Positions 34,825-45,206 of a DNA stretch of 64,000 bases are shown here, piece by piece. Source of the stretch: Prinsepia uniflora (Eukaryota > Streptophyta > Magnoliopsida > Rosales > Rosaceae); NCBI GenBank assembly GCA_032719365.1, contig CM064868.1:5548001-5612000 (forward strand), given 5' to 3'. Each line of letters starts with the position of its first letter. Positions within the stretch are counted from its first letter, which is position 1. The notes beneath the pieces were generated by a model, which saw only the letters and a list, made by a program, of their open reading frames with translations, had not been told where the DNA came from and searched no databases. The translations under genes were made by a program, and so were the position numbers.

Positions 34825-37503
34825 ATGTCGGACGAACGAGACGAGGGAGAGCTCAATCACACCCCCTTCACTAGGGGAAACACAACCGGGAGCGTCCCAG
34901 ATGCCTACCGGCAGACTCTGGACGACTTAATGCGCGAGGTGGCCGCGCTGAAGGCCCACAATGCCAAAATCGACGCGAAGAACCAACTCCTAACGGAGCA
35001 GTACGCAAACACGGTTGCCCTCGTGAGGATGGCCCAGCGCGAGGGGCAACCGGGAGGGGAACTGGCCGACCACTTACGGGTCGAGGAGAGACAGGCAGAC
35101 AGGCCATATGCTGCGCACACTGTAGTCGAGAGGTCATCGGATCAGCCGCGGAGACAGCAAAGGCCGAACCCTGTTTCCTCCAGTCGCCTCCTCATCCAAC
35201 CAACGGGGGCAGGACCCTCAGGAACCAGGATCTACCGCGATGCCCGACAGCTGCTGGAAGAACGCCAAGTCGTGCCAACTAGGCTCTCCTACGAAACGTC
35301 AGATGAACGGACCTCGTTAGTGCGGCATCATGGATCAACCGACCGCCAGGTCACCACGGAACACCCGGACCACGGGCCAAGGGACGGAGGTCGCCAGACA
35401 AGGAAGAAGAGCGAAACCCACTCACGGGAGCGTCCGGACGAGACCGACTCAACGGCCGGTAGTTACTCCCAAGGTAGAGAAGCAAGGGTCCGCCAGGACA
35501 AGGGCCGACGGCCGAATGAGGCTTCTACCCAACTGCCCAGCGGTCAGAGCGCAGAGATTGAGGCCCTCCTGAAAAGAGTACGTGCCTTGGAGGCAAAGGA
35601 AGATAGGAGCAAGGCGCCAGCCTTGAAGAAGGCCAACCCCGGTCCTTTCTCAGAAAGGCTCCTCCGCTCCCGTCACAGAACTGGGGTCAAGCCCCTCAAG
35701 ATTGCCCTGTACACCGGGAAAGGGGACCCCAACACCCACTGGAACAACTACACTTCTGCCTTGGCATACCGCGATGCCTCGGAAGACGAACAGTGCCTCA
35801 TTTTCAGCTCCACCCTCACCGACGCGGCTCTGAACTGGTTCTACCGTCTGCCGCCAGGCACGATCGATTCCCTTGAGGATATACACTCTACGTTCTTAAG
35901 TCAGTTCATGATCCAAACAATCAGGCTCGTGTCCACGGACGATCTGTTCTCCATCAGGCAGAGGGAGGACGAGACCCTCCAAAAATATGCCGCAAGGTTT
36001 AGCTTAGAGTATTCCCGCTGCCAGGATACAGACGACAAGGCCGCATTCAATGCCTTTCGGAGCGGTCTCAAAGAGTCTCCTTTCAAATACGCGGCCCATA
36101 CGGAAGAGTGGGGAAGCTATGCCGAACTTATGAGAAGGGCCAGCATCCATGCGAAGGCCGAGTTCTTCCACACTCCTCCAAAGGAGAGCAGAGTCACTCA
36201 GCCCAACCCCCCAACCACAAGCTCGGGAAGGGCTCAACCAAACTCCCATAGTCACGACGACAGTCGCTCCGAGACCGGGAAGAGGAAGCTTCACTTTGAT
36301 TCTCGCAATCAGGAGAAGCGGGGACGTTCAGGTCGCAACAACCGCGACTTTCACCGCGGGAACCCCCAGGAAGGCAGAGGATTGGTAGCAGAGGGCGCAG
36401 GCCCCAGGCGCCGGTTCGAAACATACACGATCCTAAACACGACGCTCGACAATGTCCTACTGAGTGTGGAGGAGATGATCCCGAAGCCCAAGCCAAGAAA
36501 CCCAAACTACCGACCTGTCATCAACAAGGAGGCATTTTGCCAGTACCACAAGTACAATGGGCACACCATTGAGGAGTGCATCGCCTTCAAAGACATAGTT
36601 GAACAGCTAGTCCGCCATGGCAGACTCGATCAATTTGTGACCCGAGCACAGGCCGCCCCGGCGCGCCTTCAGATCAATACCATCAGTGGAGGCCCGACCT
36701 TATCTTCCCCCATCACCTCAAATCGGGCCAGGAAGGGTTTCAACAGGGCTTTGCAATCCAGCCAGGTACTCAGCATCGGCGCCAGCCGACCCGGCAAGAT
36801 CGCAAAGACCGGATGGAAACCTATCAGCTTCTCGGAGGAGGAGGAGCGGGGCATCGTTTTTCCCCATGACGACCCCCTGATCGTCCGGGCGCTAATATCA
36901 AACTGCGACGTAGGTCGCATTCTCGTCGACACCGGCAGTTCGGTCAACGTACTTTTTTGGGATGCTTTTCAGAGAATGGGTTTGAACGAGAAAGAGTTAG
37001 ACCGCAAGGTCACGCCTCTTCTTGGTTTTTCAGGAGATTCATTCCTCCCCCGGGAGATTATCACTTTACCAATCACCATGGGCTCCGAGCCCCTCACCAC
37101 CACCACACTGACTACTTTCCTTGTGGTCGATTGTCCAACAGCTTACAACGCGATCCTTGGTCGGGGCCTGCTCAACCAGATACGAGCCATCGTATCCACT
37201 CACCTCCTGCTTATGAAATTCCCAACACCTTTGGGACCGGGCCAGGTACAGGGAGACCAGCTCTCAGCCCGTACGTGTTATGCCACCTCTCTCACTAAAA
37301 CCAACCAGAGGCCGACCGAGACAACAGAGACGCTCACGGTCACTGAATCGGCACTCGGTGACGACCCTGTGGAAGCAGGATACATAGAAAAGCTCAGGGA
37401 CAGCCCCCCGGAAGACCCCCGCGACTTGGCTCACACGCCCCATGCGGAGCCGGTGGAAGAGACAGAAACAATCCCTCTTTCCAGTGAACACGGGGACCGC
37501 TAG
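34825..37503 (+). CDS. Gag-protease polyprotein, 892 aa, Tat-type
   Basis: The ATG lies 81 bp after the LTR. N-terminal charged/coiled region, residues about 30-70 (DDLMREVAALKAHNAKIDAK). Gag core, about 285-450, with TGKGDPNTHWNNYTSALAYR and LQKYAARFSLEYSRC. Zinc knuckle at 572-585, CQYHKYNGHTIEEC, with His in place of the second Cys. Aspartic protease with catalytic D702 in LVDTGSSVNVLFW and a hydrophobic GRGLL flap-side motif near 795. Gag packages the RNA; protease cuts the polyprotein. The frame ends at TAG 37501-37503, but the same frame continues into RT, so this is either a boundary stop or a nonsense change. Base composition is GC-rich compared with its surroundings. Confidence 0.93.
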   Translation: MSDERDEGELNHTPFTRGNTTGSVPDAYRQTLDDLMREVAALKAHNAKIDAKNQLLTEQYANTVALVRMAQREGQPGGELADHLRVEERQADRPYAAHTVVERSSDQPRRQQRPNPVSSSRLLIQPTGAGPSGTRIYRDARQLLEERQVVPTRLSYETSDERTSLVRHHGSTDRQVTTEHPDHGPRDGGRQTRKKSETHSRERPDETDSTAGSYSQGREARVRQDKGRRPNEASTQLPSGQSAEIEALLKRVRALEAKEDRSKAPALKKANPGPFSERLLRSRHRTGVKPLKIALYTGKGDPNTHWNNYTSALAYRDASEDEQCLIFSSTLTDAALNWFYRLPPGTIDSLEDIHSTFLSQFMIQTIRLVSTDDLFSIRQREDETLQKYAARFSLEYSRCQDTDDKAAFNAFRSGLKESPFKYAAHTEEWGSYAELMRRASIHAKAEFFHTPPKESRVTQPNPPTTSSGRAQPNSHSHDDSRSETGKRKLHFDSRNQEKRGRSGRNNRDFHRGNPQEGRGLVAEGAGPRRRFETYTILNTTLDNVLLSVEEMIPKPKPRNPNYRPVINKEAFCQYHKYNGHTIEECIAFKDIVEQLVRHGRLDQFVTRAQAAPARLQINTISGGPTLSSPITSNRARKGFNRALQSSQVLSIGASRPGKIAKTGWKPISFSEEEERGIVFPHDDPLIVRALISNCDVGRILVDTGSSVNVLFWDAFQRMGLNEKELDRKVTPLLGFSGDSFLPREIITLPITMGSEPLTTTTLTTFLVVDCPTAYNAILGRGLLNQIRAIVSTHLLLMKFPTPLGPGQVQGDQLSARTCYATSLTKTNQRPTETTETLTVTESALGDDPVEAGYIEKLRDSPPEDPRDLAHTPHAEPVEETETIPLSSEHGDR

Positions 37504-39798
37504 GTTCGAATCGGCTCGAAACTCAGGCCCGACATCCGCTCCAAACTCATCCAGTTCCTCCAGTACAACGCTGAAGTGTTTGCATGGTCCTACGCGGACA
37601 TGCCCGGCATATCCGCCGATGTGATCTGCCACCGGCTCACCATCGATCCCACCTTCAGGCCAGTCGCCCAGAAGCAACGAAGCTACGATACGGAAAGGAA
37701 AATGGCCATGCAAGCCGAAATCACGAAGCTCAGCACAATCCACTTCGTCCGAAAGGCCATATACGTTGCATGGGTCGCCAACGTGGTCCTAGTCAAGAAA
37801 CCTACGGGACTCTGGCGAATGTGTATTGATTTCATGGACTTAAACAAGGCATGTCCGAAGGACAACTTCCCACTTCCCAAAATCGACATGCTGGTGGACG
37901 CTACGGTGGGACACGAGTTGCTCAGTTTCATGGACGCCTATTCGGGCTACAATCAGATCCTAATGAATCCGGACGACCAGATCCACACAAGCTTCCGGTC
38001 CAACTTGGGAGTCTATTGTTATAATGTCATGCCTTTTGGCCTGAAGAATACGGGGGCAACTTATCAACGCCTTGTTAACTTCATGTTTGCCGACCAGATT
38101 GGCAAAACCATGGAGGTATACGTGGATGACATGCTTGTAAAAAGCAGGACAGCAGGCGAACACGTTCCTAACCTGGCCAGAATGTTCAAGGTCCTCAAAC
38201 ACTACAAGATGCGTCTCAACCCCGCCAAGTGCGTTTTCGGCGTGGGTTCCGGCAAGTTTCTAGGGTACATGATTAGTCAGAGAGGAATCGAGGCCAACCC
38301 TGAAAAAATCAAGGCTATCATGGACATGCAACCCCCTCAGACACACAAGGACATCCAGAGCCTCACAGGGCGAGTAGCGGCCCTCACAAGATTCATATCC
38401 AAGGCGACGGATAAGTGCACTCCCTTCTTTAAGGCATTAAAAAGCAAGGGAAAAAGAATCAACTGGACGGACGAGTGCAGCAAGGCATTCGTAGAGCTCA
38501 AGCGGTACATGAGCAGCGCACCGCTCTTAACCCGACCAGAGATGGGGGAACACCTTTTCCTTTACCTATCAGTATCCGCCTCCGCAGTAAGCTCAGTCCT
38601 CGTCACCCGGAGGGCAGGTGCCGAGAACCCGGTCTACTACGTCAGCAAGGCTCTGCAAGACGCAGAAACAAGATACCCCGACTTTGAGAAGCTGGCACTT
38701 GCACTGGTAGTGACAGCACGGCGGCTGCGCCCATACTTTCAGGCACACGAAATCAAGGTCGTCACTAATAAACCTCTCCAGCAGGTCCTCCAGAAACCCG
38801 ACATCTCGGGCAGACTGATTAAGTGGGCAATTGAGCTCAGCGAGTTCGACATTAACTATGTGGCAAAGACTGTCGAAAAGGGACAAGCAGTGGCTGACTT
38901 CATCGTCGACTACTCTTACCAACCCACCCAGTGCATGCCGCCTGAGGATACCAGCAGGCAGAATCTTCCCGCCAGGGAAGAAGAAGGACCATCTACCTCT
39001 GGCATCGACCCCACACGGCCCTGTTGGACGCTGTTCGTCGACGCTTCAGCCTGCCACAACGGGTCGGGGGCCGGCTTAGTACTCACCTCCCCCGACCAAG
39101 TCAAGCTAGAGTACGCTATAAGGTTCAGCTTCCAAGCATCCAACAACGAGGCAGAATACGAGGCTCTACTGGCTAGCCTACGTCTCGCCAGAGACATGGA
39201 GGCCCAGCAACTACGCATTTTCAGCGACTCCCAACTAGTCGTCAGCCAGATCAACGACAATTTCGAGGCCAAGGACGCATCCATGACTCTCTACTTGGCC
39301 CTCGCCAGGCAGCTACTTGCGTCGTTCACGAACTTTGAGGTTGCAAAGATCCCACGATCGGAAAACGGCCATGCCGATGCCCTGGCTCGACTGGCATCCT
39401 CACTTGATGACAAGAAAGGGAGACAAGTTTTAGTCGAAGTCCAACACAGGCCTAGCACCAGACCGAACCCTGTATGCACCATCAACACCAGCCCGACATG
39501 GATGGACCCCATCAGGGCCTACCTACATGATGGCTCTCTCCCAGAAGACAGGCTGGAGACCAAGAAAATCAGGCGGCAGGCCACTCGCTACACCATTCAG
39601 CACGATCATCTGTATAAGCGAGGATTCACCACCCCGCTGCTAAAGTGCCTCACGCCGGAACAAGGAGACTACGTTTTCCGAGAAATGCACGAAGGCATAC
39701 GCACTTTGGCACACAAGGCATTCCGCCAGGGATACTTCTGGCCAACAATGCTCGCAGATGCCACTGCACTCACACAGCAATGCGACAGGTGTCAGTGA
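37504..39798 (+). pseudogene. Pol: reverse transcriptase and two RNase H domains
   Basis: Same frame as gag-protease. The RT leader (VRIGSKLRPDIRSKL) begins right after the TAG at 37501. RT: WRMCIDFMDLNKACPKDNFP, FMDAYSGYNQILM, catalytic YVDDMLVKS with YVDD at 38119-38130. The first, gypsy-type RNase H (about 38480-38860) lacks its first Asp (LYLSVSAS), as is usual in the Tat lineage. The second, plant-acquired RNase H (about 39025-39400) keeps its acidic set: LFVDASACHNG, NNEAEYEALL, IFSDSQLVV, GHADALARL. The integrase zinc finger starts at about 39660; the usual second-His segment between HEGI and RTLAHK seems deleted. The frame stops at TGA 39796-39798, just after CDRCQ. Confidence 0.92.
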
Positions 39799-40713
39799 CA
39801 CGCCCAAATCCCTCACTTGCCAGCTGAACCCCTCACTTCAATGATGAGCCCATGGCCGTTCTCGCAGTGGGGACTCGACCTCATTGGGCCAATGCCTACG
39901 GGCAAGGGCAGGGTAAACTTCGCTGTGGTGGCAGTAGACTATTTTACCAAATGGGCGGAGGCGAAGCCCCTCGCGTCCATCACAGCAGCGCAGATCGAAT
40001 CATTCATATATCAGAACATCATTTGCCGCTTCGGGATCCCACACACCATCGTGACTGATAACGGGAAACAGTTGGACTGCAATCGCTTCAAAGCATTATG
40101 CCAAACATACGGTATACAGCTTCTCTTCGCATCCCCTGCACACCCCCAGTCCAACAGCCAAGTGGAGGCCGTCAATAAAAATATCAAGTACAACCTGAAA
40201 AAGCGCCTGGACGAAGACAAGGGCAAATGAGCAGACATAATCAACGACGTCCTTTGGTCGCACCGTACTTCATACAAAACGGCCACAAACGAAACGCCCT
40301 TTGCCCTAGCTTTTGGGTCAGAGGCCGTGATCCCCGTGGAGATCGGAGAAACATCATACCGTGTAATCTCGTACGATCCGGACACCAACGATCAGCAGAT
40401 TGCCCTCAACCTCGATCTAATTGAGGAAAGGCGAGACCAAGCTAACCTAAAAAACATGGCCTACAAGCGGCGTGTTGCTAGATACTACGACTCGAGGGTC
40501 CGACACAGGAGTTTCAAGGTGGGGGACTTGGTCCTCCGCAAAGTTAACAATGGCACCAAGGACAAGGCAGCAGGCACCTTTGCCCCAAACTGGGAAGGAC
40601 CATACACCGTGGCAAGAGTCTGCCGAGAGGGGACTTACGAGCTGCAAAATTCCGAAAGGAAGACACTTCCACATCCCTGGAACGTGGACCATCTCAAGTA
40701 TTACTACAGATAG
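39799..40713 (+). pseudogene. Integrase core and C-terminus
   Basis: In frame with the preceding pol segment after the TGA at 39796. DD35E residues: Asp in QWGLDLIGPMPTG, Asp in HTIVTDNGKQLD, Glu in SNSQVEAVNKNIK. A second in-frame TGA (40228-40230) follows DEDKGK. The remainder carries the integrase C-terminal fold (FKVGDLVLRKVN, WEGPYTVARVCREGTYEL) and ends at TAG 40711-40713 after HLKYYYR. No chromodomain, consistent with the Tat lineage. Integrase inserts the cDNA into the host genome; this copy cannot make it without readthrough. Confidence 0.9.
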
Positions 40714-41076
40714 GTTGTTGAAAAACGCCGCAAGGCGCACGGCCCACGGCCATTTTTTGTAAACATGTTCTGGCATACCCAGACTGATCTATGAATAACT
40801 TTTATCAAGTGATCGATTCAAGTTTTGTTACAAACCTTCCCAAGGCGTACTTTCCCGGTCTATGTTCTAAAACTGACGGGTACCGTCGGCCATCAGTGGC
40901 CGACTTACCAAGCCTACAGTCCCCAATTATGGTCTTAGTCCGACACACTTGGTGCTTATTTCAAATCTTATTTCAAATCCAAACACATCAGTTACCAAAA
41001 TATCTGTTTATTAAAACTAAGGTCACATTACACAGGCCTAAGCCAAATTACAATGAGATTTAAAATGCGCCCTATA
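40714..41076. other. Spacer between pol end and antisense gene end
   Basis: No ORF of note. The two transcription units converge here, so polyadenylation signals of both strands may overlap; none is clear enough to name. Confidence 0.4.
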
Positions 41077-43848
41077 CTACTGGTCGTCGCCACCCAACTC
41101 GGTCGTTTCTTCATCTTCAGCATGCGGACCGCCCATCTTCTCGGCCTCAGCTTGGTCGGCCTCGTCGGAATCCAGATCCTCCTCTTCATCGTCGAGCAGA
41201 GGATTCCCGTCATCATCCAGGTAATCCTCAACCCTCGACGGGGACTTGAGCCAAGGGAAGGCAATGGAGACCCCCGGGTTAGACAGCAACAACTTCTTGT
41301 AGAAGCCATCCTCCAAGGCAGCCCCGAACTTCATGAAGGTCTTCTCACATTCCTGAGAAGCCTTATATTCTTCTATCCCCACCTTCTTGGCCGAGATCAA
41401 CTGCTCGGCTAGCCGCATTGGCCGACTCCTGCTCAGCCAACCTTGACCTGGATTCTTCCAACTCGGCTTGGACCCGCCTAGCCTCCTCGGCCCTCGCGGC
41501 TGCTTCCACCTCCAGGGCCTTCACCTTCAGCTCAAGCTCCGCCTTGGCCTCGAGCGCCTGGTTGAACAGTCTTTGATTGCCGGCCAAGGCATGCTCCCTC
41601 CCTTCCACTTCCCGTTTCATATCCAAGGCTTGCTGCCTGAGGTTGCTGGCATGACGGAAGGTCGAGAACACTTCTCCAAGAAACTGCACAAATCACAGGC
41701 CGCGTTAGTCCCAAAAACAAAAAATAATAACAACAAAAAAGGGGCACCACAAAACAGAAACTTACATGAGAGCCAAGCCGCATGGTCTTGTCACAACGGT
41801 CGGCAAAGTCCCTCGTCTGAATTTCGGCTATCTCACCCAACTCATATTGGGACCCCCGGACCACTGTGTTCATAAAGTCCAACTGCGAGGGGTGGAAGGC
41901 AGTGCTCAGATGCCGCCAGCTGTCATCCACCTCGGTCGTCCTGATCAAGTCCGGCTCCCCCTCCGCATTGACAAAATAGGACTTGATAGACGAATCCAGC
42001 GTCGGCCTTTTCAGCTTCTTCGGCACCTGTCGGCCAGCCAACAGGGAGGTCTGCGACGGCACGACCATGTTCCTCACCTGTTCTAGGGTCTCCACCTCGG
42101 CCTGCCTCTTCTGCCGCTTTTTCTCAGCCGGCTCCTCATCTTCCCTGTTTTCCTTTCTCTCGGCCAGCTTCTTTTTCTTCTTAAGTCGAGCCTCGGCCAC
42201 GAACTTTCTCCTCTACTCGGCCGCATCATCTATTTCGATGACGACCGGAGAACTGCCGAGCGTCGCCTTCCTCTTCTCACCTGCCGATGCAAGGGGACTT
42301 GAGAACAAGGGCTCAAGGGGCTCCAGTGTCGCTTCATCCACATCCGTTTCAGGCTGTTCCCCGGCTTGACTGGACCCCCCGGCTATCCGCAGCCTCAGTT
42401 TCACTCGGGCCGTAGACTTCGTCTTCAGTGGCTGCCTGAAGTCCACTTTGGATGACGCCCCAGCTTTCTGAGCCTCGGCCTTCGCATCCTCGGCCTGCTT
42501 CATTATCTCTTGAATCTTAGCCATTCGATTCGAGCACTGGGTGGCTGCAGCAAGCACGTAGTCCGGAGGAGCTGCACAAAAAAAAAAGGGAAAAAATCAA
42601 TCAATTATCCAGGCCAGCCAACACTTTCACAGGGCATGATGAGTCGATACTTACGAAGTTCCGATATCAGGCCGATCTTCAACAAATTCTGGGGAAGCCG
42701 CAAGAAATCCCTACTCCTTTCTGTTCGGTCAAGCCTCTCGAACAGTTCCACACAGTCAGCTTTTTCCTGGACGGTCACGCTAGGACACTTGAACACCTCT
42801 GCAAAAACAAAGACACATTAGCCACGGCCTACAAAAAAAACAAAAAACAAGCCCTAATCGACTTACAACACCTAATACTAGCCACACCTTTCGACTGATA
42901 GTTCCTCGGAATTCTCCTATCTTGGTCGGTTAGGTAGGACCCCTCCCAGTCTCCGCAAACCAACACAAAACGATGCTTCCATGCCTTTTGTGAAGTGGGC
43001 ATATCCCATATGAACGGCCCCCGGGTCTTCCTATCTCTAGCCTCCACATAAATCCACCCTGTTTTATCCCTTCTAAACTGATAGAGGTAGTTTATGTGCC
43101 CCCAGGATGGTTCTCCTTTCCCGGCTAACTTGAAGGCCGTGTACACACCTGTCAGGGCAATCCAGGTGTTGGGGTTGATTTGACCGATGGCCACACCAAC
43201 CTGGGCAACCATCCTTTGCACCCAGGGATGGAGGGGCAGGATGACTCCATGCGTGAAGACGTCCGGGTGGAAGGTCGTCCACGGCTCCGGAGGATCACTC
43301 GGCATGTCGCTATCCCCAATCAGCCGCATCACAACTGAATCGGGCACGTGAAACGCCTCTCGGTATGCCTGAATATCATCCCATTTGATCATACTCAGCT
43401 GACGATCAATGTGATAGACGGATGTCACAACGGTCACCTGCTTCATTGCATTATCCACATCAATCTCAATCAACATCGGCCTGGATGTCGCATCTTGATC
43501 GCTTGTCCCCACAGCTTCTTTTTCTCTCGACCGACCTGACACCAGGGGTATGCCTTCAAAAACATCGGTCTGCCCCACCGAATCCACATCAACGATCAAC
43601 CGTTCGGCCTCACCAATGGCCGAAACAGCCTCGTCTGGCATCTGGGCAAAAGCTTTTTCAAGCTCCTCCTCCAGATCCCTATCTTCCTCGGCCTGCGACC
43701 TCAGATTCACCTCTGGCCGAGATGTCCCTGAAGTTGAAGCCGATCCACTCGTCTTCAACCGTGTGTCAGAAGCGGCCGAAGCCGTTGAATCATCCTCGAA
43801 GGCATTTCCAGACCGGGCGTCCGTTCCTTGAGAATCTTCAGACACCAT
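41077..43848 (-). pseudogene. Spliced antisense gene (aORF) of the Tat-type element, four coding exons
   Basis: ATG at 43846-43848. Exons by GT-AG borders and frame: 43848-42888, 42798-42655 (donor gtaagt), 42571-41766 (donor gtaagt, acceptor gtgcag) and 41683-41077. Phases agree at all three junctions. A 5'-UTR intron (44015-43849, donor GTACGT) precedes the ATG. Exon 1 holds an acidic N-terminus and a core (LPLHPWVQRMVAQVGVAIGQ, then NPNTWIALTGVYTAFK, DKTGWIYVEARDRK, KHRFVLVCGDWEGSY). Exon 3 is rich in KKKK and EEP blocks (likely nuclear signal). Exon 4 begins with a long coiled coil (KAELELKVKALEVEAAARAEE) and ends in a very acidic tail (DDDGNPLLDDEEEDLDSDE). The usual fate of such ORFs is unknown; they resemble proteins annotated as putative plant transposon protein. 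Breaks: TAG at 42213-42215 in exon 3 and a one-base frameshift near 41418 in exon 4. Confidence 0.82.
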
Positions 43849-44015
43849 CTACAAATATAAAAAAAACCCTCCTAAGAGTGGGAAACAACGCGACTCTCCT
43901 TACTGGCCGACCTATCGGATCTAGAAACCACGGGACAAACATGCATATGTGTTCATCCCATGTTCTTGCAAAAGACAAACTTTGAATCCAAATCACAAGG
44001 TCAAAATTTACGTAC
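43849..44015 (-). other. 5'-UTR intron of the antisense gene
   Basis: Minus-strand donor aacacg|gtacgtaaat and acceptor tatatttgtag directly before ATG. The old element has aacaag|gtacgttcct and cttttcttag at the same place (18555-18702), with similar length (167 against 148 bp). Confidence 0.7.
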
Positions 44016-44164
44016 CGTGTTTTTGCTTGGAAGTCGCCGTGAGCACCGCCGTGAACCTTGTTCGGAAATCGCCTTGCCTTGCCGGAAATCGCCTTTGTAC
44101 TTCTCTCACCAACACTCACAATTCACTTGGAAGCAAAAAGTAAAAAGTGAACCTGGCTCCACTC

Positions 44165-44172
44165 CTTTTATA
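44165..44172 (-). promoter_or_regulatory. TATA box of the antisense gene (young element)
   Basis: TATAAAAG on the minus strand, about 150 bp before the 5'-UTR intron donor and 324 bp before the ATG. The old element matches this spacing closely (321 bp). It lies between the tandem array and the coding exon. Confidence 0.65.
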
Positions 44173-44299
44173 CTAGCCAATTCTAACCATGGTTAAAAAA
44201 CTAGCCGTTATTACCATGGTCGGCCAGCCCAACCGTCACCTCGACCTCGATAAGCGGAAGGGTCACCTCGATTTACACGCGCATTTAAAACACACTACA

Positions 44300-45036
44300 A
44301 GGTGATGTAAGGTCCCGCGCAAGCTGACCGACCAAGGTGACATCCTTCACCTTGGCACCAAGTGACATGTGATCGGCCTTCAAGGTACCCCCTAGGCCGA
44401 TCGGTCACCTCATCGTGCAAGGTCATGCGCAAGCTGACCGACCAAGGTAACATCCCTCACCTTGGCACCAAGTGACATGTGATCGGCCTTCAGGGTACCC
44501 CCTAGGCCGATCGGTCACCTCATCGTGCAAGGTCCTGCGCAAGCTGACCGACCAAGGTGACATCCTTTACCTTGGCACCAAGTGACATGTGATCGGCCTT
44601 CAGGGTACCCCCTAGGCCGATCGGTCACCTCATCGTGCAAGGTCCTGCGCAAGCTGACCGACCAAGGTGACATCCTTCACCTTGGCACCAAGTGACATGT
44701 GATCGGCCTTCAGGGTACCCCCTAGGCCGATCGGTCACCTCATCGTGCAAGGTCCTGCGCAAGCTGACTGACCAAGGTGACATCCTTCACCTTGGCACCA
44801 GGTGACATGTGATCGGCCTTCAGGGTACCCCCCTAGGCGGATCGGTCACCTCATCGTGCAAGGTCCTGCGCAAGCTGACCGACCAAGGTGACATCCTTCA
44901 CCTTGGCACCAAGTGACATGTGATCGGCCTTCTGGGTACCTCCTAGGCCGATCGGTCACCTCCTCGTGTAAGGTCCCGCGCAAGCTGATTGACCAAGGTG
45001 GTCGGCCTGCAGGGTACCCCCAGGCCGATCAGCCAC
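44300..45036. repeat. 110-bp tandem array, about 6.7 copies
   Basis: Unit starts (catcgtgcaaggtc) fall at about 44301, 44411, 44521, 44631, 44741, 44852 and 44962. Units are over 90 percent alike apart from the first and last. Each holds an imperfect inverted repeat around gtgatcggcc ... ggccgatcggtcac and a ggtaccc core. It lies in the 3' untranslated region, upstream of the antisense promoter on the minus strand. Such arrays in Tat/Ogre 3' UTRs are known to seed satellite DNA. Confidence 0.93.
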
Positions 45037-45100
45037 CCACTTACACCCGTCCAACGCCAGTTTTAAACTCCCATCCTTCGGTTTTCTCCTCTATCAAGGG

Positions 45101-45119
45101 CTTGGGGGACTGGGGACTG
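45101..45119 (+). other. Second polypurine-like motif
   Basis: gcttgggggactggggact lies about 90 bp before the 3' LTR, in addition to the tract directly at the LTR. The old element has the same pair (18043-18067). Confidence 0.5.
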
Positions 45120-45192
45120 GCATACTACGCACCAGAACAGGCCGACAATCACAATACAAGCCCTCAACCGAGGCAATCTACCTCAGTCAACG

Positions 45193-45206
45193 ACTTGGGG
45201 GACTTC
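45193..45206 (+). other. Polypurine tract
   Basis: acttgggggacttc directly precedes the 3' LTR. The old minus-strand element has gcttgggggacttt at the matching spot. This is where plus-strand synthesis would be primed. Confidence 0.75.

Noticed and set aside
34871..36505. Minus-strand ORFs of 60-103 codons under gag
   Set aside because: Shadow frames of the GC-rich gag gene; no start context, no conserved motif.
44300..45036. Regular repeats as a CRISPR-like array
   Set aside because: The whole 110-bp unit is repeated with no unique spacers, in a plant retrotransposon 3' UTR. It is a simple tandem array.
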